DNA from: an uncultured Planctomycetaceae bacterium
GTDB taxonomy: Bacteria; Planctomycetota; Planctomycetia; Pirellulales; Pirellulaceae
Direction of reading: 5' to 3'
NCBI GenBank assembly: GCA_903927685.1
Contig: CAIYOB010000100.1
Location: 1-10,688 of the forward strand
Length of the DNA: 10,688 bases
Positions 5,445 to 10,688 of the stretch are shown here, piece after piece. Under the pieces are notes generated by a model that worked only from the letters and a program-made list of their open reading frames with translations, did not search any database and was not told the DNA's origin. Position numbers and translations under genes: made by a program. Position 1 is the first letter of the stretch; each line of letters begins with the position of its first letter.

Positions 5445-7955
5445 TTACCACAGCGACTGCCAGTATTGGCGATCGGTGGCGTACACATCGAGAGGCGCTC
5501 CCGCGGGCCAATCGGCGGGCAAGATCCCGAAACGCTGCATTTCCCGCACGTACTCGGCACGCGGCTGGAATCCCGCCATGTCGAAACGCTTGATCTCGTC
5601 CAGCTTGCCCTTGGTCTCCCGGATCGCCGCCAGGATCAGCTGGAAGTCCGGATCGCGGGTATCGGCAAATGCCGCCGGCCCGCAAGCCTCGAGCCCGCCG
5701 GCCGATTTGGCCCGGGGAGCCAGCAGGAGCAACGACTCGTCCGGGCGGCTGAGGTTGTAGAAGAGGTGGCGCGAATAGCGGCGGCGGATGTCGTTGGGGG
5801 TCAACGCCACCCAGGGTGGAGCGCCGGTGAACGCGCTCCCCCAACCGCCAGTGCCGGTGACGTGGGACGGCGAGAGGGGCAACGCTTGCTCGTTTTGGTG
5901 ACAGCTGGTGCAGCGCCGTTGCAGGGCCTCCATCGCCAGCTTCATCCCGGGCCACTCGGTGTCCGAGCGATCCAGGCGGATCGAGCGATCAACGATCTCG
6001 AACTTGCCGATCATGCCGGTCCCCAACGCCGCGTACGTGCCGGGATACGCGGCCCCGCTGTCGATCCACAACCGCACGATCCGCCGCTCGCGGGCCGAGG
6101 GGCGAGCCTCGTAATGGCTGCCGTCCATCAGCCGCAGCAGGCGGCTGGCCCCGCTGCCGATCGCCCGCGGCGGGCGATTGCCCAGGTCGTTCCGGCCATC
6201 GACCACCAGGCCTTTCGCCGTCAGAGCGTAGTAGCTGATCGAGAAGATCGGTCCGCGGTCGCCGGAGAGGGAGAGTCCCCCTTCCCGCCGATCCTCGTCG
6301 TGGCAGCGGACGCAATGCGCGTCCAGGATCGGCTGCACATCCCGCGGGAAATCGAGCACGTCGGGCACGTCTTCGATCGGGGCGATTCTGTCCGGCGGCC
6401 GCCGCAGGGCGAGCAGTCCGTCCGACCCGAGCGGCGGCGTCTGCGTGCGTGCCTCGTGGCAACCGACACACCCGGTCGTCTCGCCCGGCATGACGGTCAG
6501 GAAACTCTGCATCCGCTTGACGGATAAATTCCGTTCATCGAGGGCCACGAAAAACAGGCTCCGCAGGGCCGGGAGTTCGGCGTACACGGAGCCGTCCGGC
6601 TCGACAGGAATCGTGCCCAGAATCCGCTCCAGGGTGAACGTCCCGCCGTAGCTGAGCGGCTCCATGCCACCCGTGTAGTTCATCGGTTTTGGCAGGGTTT
6701 CCAGGACCAGCAGCCGCTTGATCTCGCCCGGCTGAACGCCGGCCATGTTCCGGCCCGCGTAGATGTTCGAGACCAGGATCCGGCCCGTTGGCTGCGCCCC
6801 GTCGGCGTGCGTCGCCAGCTGGGCTTCCCGCGGTCGAGCCACCAACGGCCGCGGTTCGTGGCATTGCAGACCCGCCTGCGCATCCACGGTCGGCAGCTCA
6901 AAGATCGTCTGCGTGGCGCCACTGCCGTCCAGCAGGACCAGCTGCGTGTCGCTGGCCGCCAGGTACGCGTTCTCGGAGAACGCCCAGGGATCGCGGCAGC
7001 TGGGGCCACTGCTGACAGGCTGGGCCGAGTTCAGTTCATCCGGACCGTTGCGGGGATCGACGATCGTCAGCGTGCCGTCGTGCTCGCGCAAGCCGTGCCC
7101 CGGCGAGAAGGAGGCGACGATTTTGCGGGAGCCCGGGATCGGCTTGGCGTCGATCATCGTGATGCCCGGGTGCTGATTGCCGTAGTAGACCGTCTGCCGG
7201 AGGCCATCCGGACTGGTGATCCACAGGTGGTGAAACGCCATCTGGTTCCCGTCCACGTAAATGATCCAGCTTTGGTCCTCGAGCCGGATGGTGAGCGTGT
7301 TGTCGCCGCGTCCGAGCGTGCCCGCGGGAATCTCGAACACCATCGTGGCCGGTTGGCCAATCGCGGTGGGTTGGAAGCAGACTCGCGGGTTGCCGGACGG
7401 GGCCGTCTGCGCCGGCAGCGGTGTTTCATTGACCGTGACGACGACTCGCGAGCATTCGGACGGCGAGCCGCCTGCCAGGCCGAGCACCAGGAACAGGGGC
7501 TGCTTCTGGTGCTCGCTGGTCACAAAGCGAATCGCGAACGGATGGGTGCGGCCGCCAGCCCACTTGTCGCGCGGCGCGGGGTGAATATAGGGCCAGTGTC
7601 GCGGGCTGCTCTGGCCGACCGCGTACTCGACGGGCTCGGGAAACTTCTGCAAGTAGGCCGTGTAGCCTTCGCCCGGCCCGGTGAGCCCGAACTCCGCGGC
7701 CCGCCCGTCGGGCGTGCCGATGCAGAATAGCAGGGGCGACGAAGCCTGCGGTTGCGGCGCCGGCTGGCCCGCCCAGCCGACGCTGGCCAGGCTGATCGCC
7801 CACGCGAGGGCTTTGATCGGAGTGCCGCTCGCTGTAACCCGAAGCGCCAGCAAGAGGGCCGCCTCCCAGTGTCGGGCCGCCTCCCACTCGCTGGCGCTTC
7901 GGGTTACGGTTGGCACCGCGACAACGGGGAGGCGTGAACGGCTTGCTGTCTTCAT
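5445..7955 (-). CDS. HzsA-related exported protein with three haem-c motifs
   Basis: This 836-residue protein resembles the planctomycete family related to the hydrazine synthase alpha subunit. The order is: exported N-terminus (hydrophobic stretch at about 49-62); a beta-rich region; a HzsA middle-domain-like part near 245-370 (SPDGLRQTVYYG, IVASFSPGHG); and the family segment IKRLLVLETLPKP...GGMEPLSYGGTF. Three CxxCH haem-c motifs follow: C496/C499/H500 (CVGCHEAR), C548/C551/H552 (in DVQPILDAHCVRCHDE) and C682/C685/H686 (CTSCHQNE). The C-terminus has the typical RPDESLLLLAPRAKSAGG and DEIKRFDMAGFQPRAEYVREMQRFGILP pieces. It should be a periplasmic electron-transfer or redox protein. Hydrazine synthesis is not implied, because the relatives in non-anammox planctomycetes have no known reaction. 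It starts 63 bases after the PhnD-PQQ gene. Oddity: a palindromic repeat occupies codons 17-41, so the N-terminus and start are uncertain. A TTG at 7853 is an alternative start that would still leave a signal peptide. Confidence 0.85.
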   Translation of the reverse strand: MKTASRSRLPVVAVPTVTRSASEWEAARHWEAALLLALRVTASGTPIKALAWAISLASVGWAGQPAPQPQASSPLLFCIGTPDGRAAEFGLTGPGEGYTAYLQKFPEPVEYAVGQSSPRHWPYIHPAPRDKWAGGRTHPFAIRFVTSEHQKQPLFLVLGLAGGSPSECSRVVVTVNETPLPAQTAPSGNPRVCFQPTAIGQPATMVFEIPAGTLGRGDNTLTIRLEDQSWIIYVDGNQMAFHHLWITSPDGLRQTVYYGNQHPGITMIDAKPIPGSRKIVASFSPGHGLREHDGTLTIVDPRNGPDELNSAQPVSSGPSCRDPWAFSENAYLAASDTQLVLLDGSGATQTIFELPTVDAQAGLQCHEPRPLVARPREAQLATHADGAQPTGRILVSNIYAGRNMAGVQPGEIKRLLVLETLPKPMNYTGGMEPLSYGGTFTLERILGTIPVEPDGSVYAELPALRSLFFVALDERNLSVKRMQSFLTVMPGETTGCVGCHEARTQTPPLGSDGLLALRRPPDRIAPIEDVPDVLDFPRDVQPILDAHCVRCHDEDRREGGLSLSGDRGPIFSISYYALTAKGLVVDGRNDLGNRPPRAIGSGASRLLRLMDGSHYEARPSARERRIVRLWIDSGAAYPGTYAALGTGMIGKFEIVDRSIRLDRSDTEWPGMKLAMEALQRRCTSCHQNEQALPLSPSHVTGTGGWGSAFTGAPPWVALTPNDIRRRYSRHLFYNLSRPDESLLLLAPRAKSAGGLEACGPAAFADTRDPDFQLILAAIRETKGKLDEIKRFDMAGFQPRAEYVREMQRFGILPADWPAGAPLDVYATDRQYWQSLW
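7834..7907. repeat. Planctomycete-type palindromic interspersed repeat (74 bp)
   Basis: GTAACCCGAAGCGCCAGC (7834-7851) and its exact inverse complement GCTGGCGCTTCGGGTTAC (7890-7907) form an 18-bp perfect inverted repeat around a 38-base centre. The centre holds two copies of GGGCCGCCTCCCA (7856-7868 and 7874-7886). Translation in various frames gives TRSASE, LALRVT and NPKRQRV, words I recall from many spurious planctomycete ORFs. This indicates a genome-wide REP- or MITE-like element. It lies inside the start region of the HzsA-related gene and keeps the frame open. No target-site duplication is obvious at its edges. Confidence 0.8.
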
Positions 7956-8018
7956 GGCTGGTTAAGCCCCAGGCCAAACAAGGAGGGGCACGCGGTTTAC
8001 GGCGGATCGGGGGGTAAG

Positions 8019-10097
8019 TCAGGGGGGCTGGTCACGATCCAGCAGCTCCAGGCAGACGATTCTCGACGTGTCGCGGAGAAAGAGCCGGCTGCCGACCAGC
8101 GCGGGATGGCTGAGTACCTCGGCCCCCTCCCCCAGGACTTGGCACCGGGAGACGATCTTGCATTCCCCGGCCGTCGCGTCGACCAACAATAGCTCGCCGC
8201 GGTCGGAGATCACCAGGACGCGGTCGGTTGAGGCGATCAGACTGGCGTAGTTGCCGAAGGCGTCATCCTCGCCGGACCAGAGGGTCTGCAGCTGCGCGTC
8301 GGCTTGCAGGCAGTGCAGCGAATACCAGCAGCCGAACAGCTGGCCGCCGGCCAGGACCGGCGTGCTCGAGTCCGGGCTCAGATCCTCGTTGGCCGCAAGC
8401 GGCTCGACTCGGATGCAACCGTTCGCGTCAAAGTCGTAGCTCCGCGTCCCGTTATTCTCCGATGCGAGAATCAGCTTCCCGCCGGCGTCGATCGGCGTGG
8501 GCACGTTGAAATCGCCGCTTGTCGGCGGCACGAGCGTCCAGATTCGCCGGCCTGTTGCCGGCTCCCAACCGCCCAGCGATTTCTGGTCGTACCCGATGAT
8601 CTGCCGGATTCCGCCGAAGGTCCCCACGATGAACGAGGCATAGGCGGCCGGGAGTCCTGGGCAGCGCCAGACTTCCTGGCCCGAGGCGAGATCCAAGGCC
8701 ACGAGCGAAGCCGCCTTTCCGCCGGGGTTGACGATCAGCTTGCCGTCCACGGCCAGCGGCGACGAACAGTAACCCCAGATGGGCACGGCGGCGCCGAAGT
8801 CGCGGGCCAGGTGCTTCGACCAAACGACCTTACCGTCCGCCAGTGTGACGCAATGGAGATCACCCAGGGCGCCGAGCGTAATCACTCGACCCTGGTCGAT
8901 CAGCGGCGTCGCGCGGGGTGAATTCCCGTAGTCCTTGATCCGCCCCGAGGTGGCGTACTCCAGCGTCCACAGCGTCTGACCGGTGCGGGCGTCGAGACAC
9001 CGGAAGACATCGCCCGTGTCGGTCGCATCCCGGTCGGCAACGATGACACAGCGCTCGGTGGCCGCGACCCCAGCCAAGCCGCGTCCGGTCAACGATGTGG
9101 ACCACAAGACCTGCGGTGCCTGGGGCAAGCGGGCCGGCAGACGCGCCACGCGGCCGTCGCGCCGGACGCCCCGCCAACCCGGCCACGCCTGTTCGTCGGG
9201 GGGCGCAACGTTGCTTTGCGCCTCAGCGTCCCGGTCCGCCATCGGAGCTGGGGCCGCACCTGCGGTCGGTTCGGCCACCGGCACAAACCCTAACGGAGTC
9301 TCCAAGGCGCTCAGCAGATCGGCACGCTGTCTTACGGCCGCCAGGGCCGGGCAGATCTGGACGCCGAGGGATTCCTCCGCGGCAGCCGTGAGGAAGACCG
9401 TGACAAACGGCACCGGCTGCGTCTGGCCGATGATGCGGATCGCGCCTTTCTCGACCGTCCCGCAGCCTTCCAGCAGCGCCGCGGCGTAGCTGGAGATCAC
9501 TGCGGCGGTCGGCCGCTGGGCATTTTCCAGCATCTCGGTCACGGAATCGCTGCAGCCCGGCCGGGTCTCGAGCTTCGCCGGCAGTTGGACACCCGCCTGT
9601 TCCAGCGCCGCGGCGGCTGCCCGGAACTTTTCGTCACAGTCGGGCGGACCGAAGAGAATCGTGTAGCCCTTGAGGTCCGCCAAGGTCCGGGCTGGATCGT
9701 CCTTCCGCACCGTGAACAGCCCGGTCAGCGTCGTCTTGCCGTCCTTGCCGGTCAGCATCATCACCGGCCGCACGGCCAGATCGTTGATCCGGGCATCGGA
9801 CAGTACGGACGACCGCTTGCCGATGATCAGATGGATGACCTTGCCAGGCTGACCGCGGCGGACCTTCGCGAGATCGTCCGTAAACAACAGTTCCACACGC
9901 CGCTGCAACCGGTTTTCCAGAAAAGCCGTCAGCTGGTCATAGCGGCGTTGGGCGTGGCCCTGGACACACGGGCAGGACAGGGGCAACGCCAACGGGTCCA
10001 TCACGACTACGGTCAGCGGCGGCTCGGCGGCGGAACAGGGGTACGTCCCCAGACACGCGGCCACTGTGCAGCAATACGCAAGAACTCGCCAAGTCAT
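8019..10097 (-). CDS. Secreted PhnD-like binding domain fused to PQQ-type beta-propeller
   Basis: The 692-residue product starts at ATG 10097, where a signal peptide begins (MTWRVLAYCCTVAACLGTYPCSAAEP, likely cut after CSA or SAA). The frame is open up to 10202, but a start there would overlap the upstream gene and put 35 polar residues before the signal. Residues about 27-275 resemble periplasmic PhnD/SsuA-type substrate-binding proteins (VVVMDPLALPLS; AQRRYDQLTAFLENRL; TLADLKGYTILFGPP; AVISSYAAALLEG). A CPC motif sits at C42/C44, and several other Cys (for example 154, 182, 212) could form disulfides. After an Ala/Pro linker, residues about 305-692 form a PQQ-like beta-propeller (WPGWRGVRRDG; DARTGQTLWTLEY; LADGKVVWSKHL; LASGQEVWRCPG; EPATGRRIWTLVP). 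No ABC transporter genes adjoin it, so a sensing or scaffold role is more likely than transport (inference). It lies 55 bases after the NHL gene and 63 before the cytochrome gene, suggesting one operon. PQQ binding itself is not shown. Confidence 0.8.
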   Translation of the reverse strand: MTWRVLAYCCTVAACLGTYPCSAAEPPLTVVVMDPLALPLSCPCVQGHAQRRYDQLTAFLENRLQRRVELLFTDDLAKVRRGQPGKVIHLIIGKRSSVLSDARINDLAVRPVMMLTGKDGKTTLTGLFTVRKDDPARTLADLKGYTILFGPPDCDEKFRAAAAALEQAGVQLPAKLETRPGCSDSVTEMLENAQRPTAAVISSYAAALLEGCGTVEKGAIRIIGQTQPVPFVTVFLTAAAEESLGVQICPALAAVRQRADLLSALETPLGFVPVAEPTAGAAPAPMADRDAEAQSNVAPPDEQAWPGWRGVRRDGRVARLPARLPQAPQVLWSTSLTGRGLAGVAATERCVIVADRDATDTGDVFRCLDARTGQTLWTLEYATSGRIKDYGNSPRATPLIDQGRVITLGALGDLHCVTLADGKVVWSKHLARDFGAAVPIWGYCSSPLAVDGKLIVNPGGKAASLVALDLASGQEVWRCPGLPAAYASFIVGTFGGIRQIIGYDQKSLGGWEPATGRRIWTLVPPTSGDFNVPTPIDAGGKLILASENNGTRSYDFDANGCIRVEPLAANEDLSPDSSTPVLAGGQLFGCWYSLHCLQADAQLQTLWSGEDDAFGNYASLIASTDRVLVISDRGELLLVDATAGECKIVSRCQVLGEGAEVLSHPALVGSRLFLRDTSRIVCLELLDRDQPP

Positions 10098-10152
10098 ACT
10101 CTCGCGTCCCCGGAGGTTGAGTTGACCGCAGGCCCCTCTTCTCGAACGGTGC

Positions 10153-10688
10153 TCACTTGGCGGCCGCATCCGCCGGTTTTCGGCCGAACACGTGAATCGC
10201 ATTCTCGTCGCTGTTGAGCACGAAGAACTGGTCCGAGTCGCCGTGCAACTCGGTCGTCACGCGGACACAGCCGGAGTTCCAAGGCGCGATGACCGCCACG
10301 CCGCGGAATTCACCGGAGGTGCTGAACCGCTTGACGCACGTGGGTGGTCCGGATTCGGCAGCGAACACCTCGCCCGCCACCGCGAACCGCAGGTTCTTCG
10401 GTTCGCAGCAGCCGCCGAAGCCGTCGGCGCTCGTGCGATCCCGCTTGCCGAACGACGACAGTCTCTTGCCGTCGCGGTCGTAGTGCTCGGCCTTGTGCCG
10501 TGCATTATGAGCCACCCACAACTCGCCTTCGTTCGCCTGGATGTCCATCTGCCCACAGCAACCGGCCAGGTTCTCCACAACCTTCTTCGGATTCTGAAAC
10601 TCGCGATCCGTCCGCCACACCGCGTATCCGTAGCCCCGGGCGGACCTGCTGGCCAGGAACACATCCCGGTCGGTGACCGCCAGGCCGG
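10153..10688 (-). CDS. Cysteine-rich NHL-type beta-propeller protein, 3' part (5' end outside window)
   Basis: The frame is open from the right window edge to TGA at 10155-10153, giving 177 visible residues. The start is outside the window. An internal GTG at 10662 is just a valine codon, since the frame continues upstream as GLAVTDRD. The sequence has beta-propeller repeats of the NHL or six-bladed type: GCCGQMDIQANEGELWVAHN...AEHYDRDGKRLSSFG, then GGCCEPKNLRFAVAGEVFAAE...CVKRFSTSGEF, then SGCVRVTTELHGDSDQFFVLNSDENAIHVFGR. Two blades begin with a Cys-Cys pair and a third with Gly-Cys, so the cysteines are part of the repeat pattern and may form disulfides or bind a metal. It ends 55 bases before the PhnD-PQQ gene, which suggests a shared transcript. 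Export is likely from the neighbours but not visible here. Confidence 0.72.
   Translation of the reverse strand, partial: GLAVTDRDVFLASRSARGYGYAVWRTDREFQNPKKVVENLAGCCGQMDIQANEGELWVAHNARHKAEHYDRDGKRLSSFGKRDRTSADGFGGCCEPKNLRFAVAGEVFAAESGPPTCVKRFSTSGEFRGVAVIAPWNSGCVRVTTELHGDSDQFFVLNSDENAIHVFGRKPADAAAK

Noticed and set aside
5466..6527. A 353-codon plus-strand open frame antisense to the HzsA-related gene
   Set aside because: It overlaps the cytochrome gene, whose CxxCH motifs and family segments are clear. The antisense product shows no family features.
6807..7730. A 307-codon plus-strand open frame antisense to the 5' half of the HzsA-related gene
   Set aside because: The frame is a by-product of GC-rich codon use on the opposite strand. 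It has no ribosome site or recognisable motif.
7834..7907. The palindrome as an intrinsic terminator or a CRISPR unit
   Set aside because: No T-tract follows on either strand, and it lies inside an open coding frame. There is a single copy, with no spacer-repeat array.
10098..10202. Upstream in-frame ATG at 10202 as start of the PhnD-PQQ gene
   Set aside because: It would overlap the end of the NHL gene by 50 bases and place 35 polar, Arg-rich residues before a clear signal peptide that begins at the ATG at 10097.

Overview
The window is high-GC DNA with long open frames, and its content points to a planctomycete, most likely in or near the Pirellulales. The evidence is a HzsA-related multihaem cytochrome, a PhnD-like/PQQ-propeller fusion and an NHL-propeller protein, all typical of that phylum. 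There is also one copy of the short palindromic repeat whose read-through gives the 'TRSASE...LALRVT' and 'NPKRQRV' pseudo-peptides I recall from planctomycete annotations. The phylum call is inference from gene families; no rRNA gene is present.

All complete genes lie on the minus strand, so the transcribed order runs from right to left. (1) At the right edge, 10153-10688 is the 3' part of a cysteine-rich NHL beta-propeller protein. (2) 8019-10097 encodes a secreted fusion of a PhnD-like substrate-binding domain and a PQQ-type beta-propeller. (3) 5445-7955 encodes a HzsA-related protein with three CxxCH haem-c motifs. These three are 55 and 63 bases apart and probably form one operon for exported proteins. 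(4) A 518-base gap (4927-5444) follows. It holds a plausible promoter, repeated 7-11-mers and a potentially structured leader. (5) 1318-4926 encodes pyruvate:ferredoxin oxidoreductase (NifJ type). (6) 317-1321 encodes a dihydroorotate-dehydrogenase-like flavoprotein whose GTG start overlaps the nifJ stop (GTGA). A hairpin plus T-tract at 227-280 may end this second operon. The last 22 codons of a plus-strand gene (1-69) converge on it from the left edge.

The second unit is cytoplasmic: it splits pyruvate to acetyl-CoA and reduced ferredoxin, with a tightly coupled FMN-type protein of unknown reaction. The first unit is extracytoplasmic. Its combination of cytochrome c sites, a ligand-binding domain fused to a propeller, and a second propeller with Cys-Cys pairs is the least explained part of the window. 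The strongest points for follow-up are the palindromic repeat lying in frame within the cytochrome's signal-peptide region, the PhnD-PQQ fusion and its neighbours, and the missing catalytic Cys/Ser in the DHOD-like protein.
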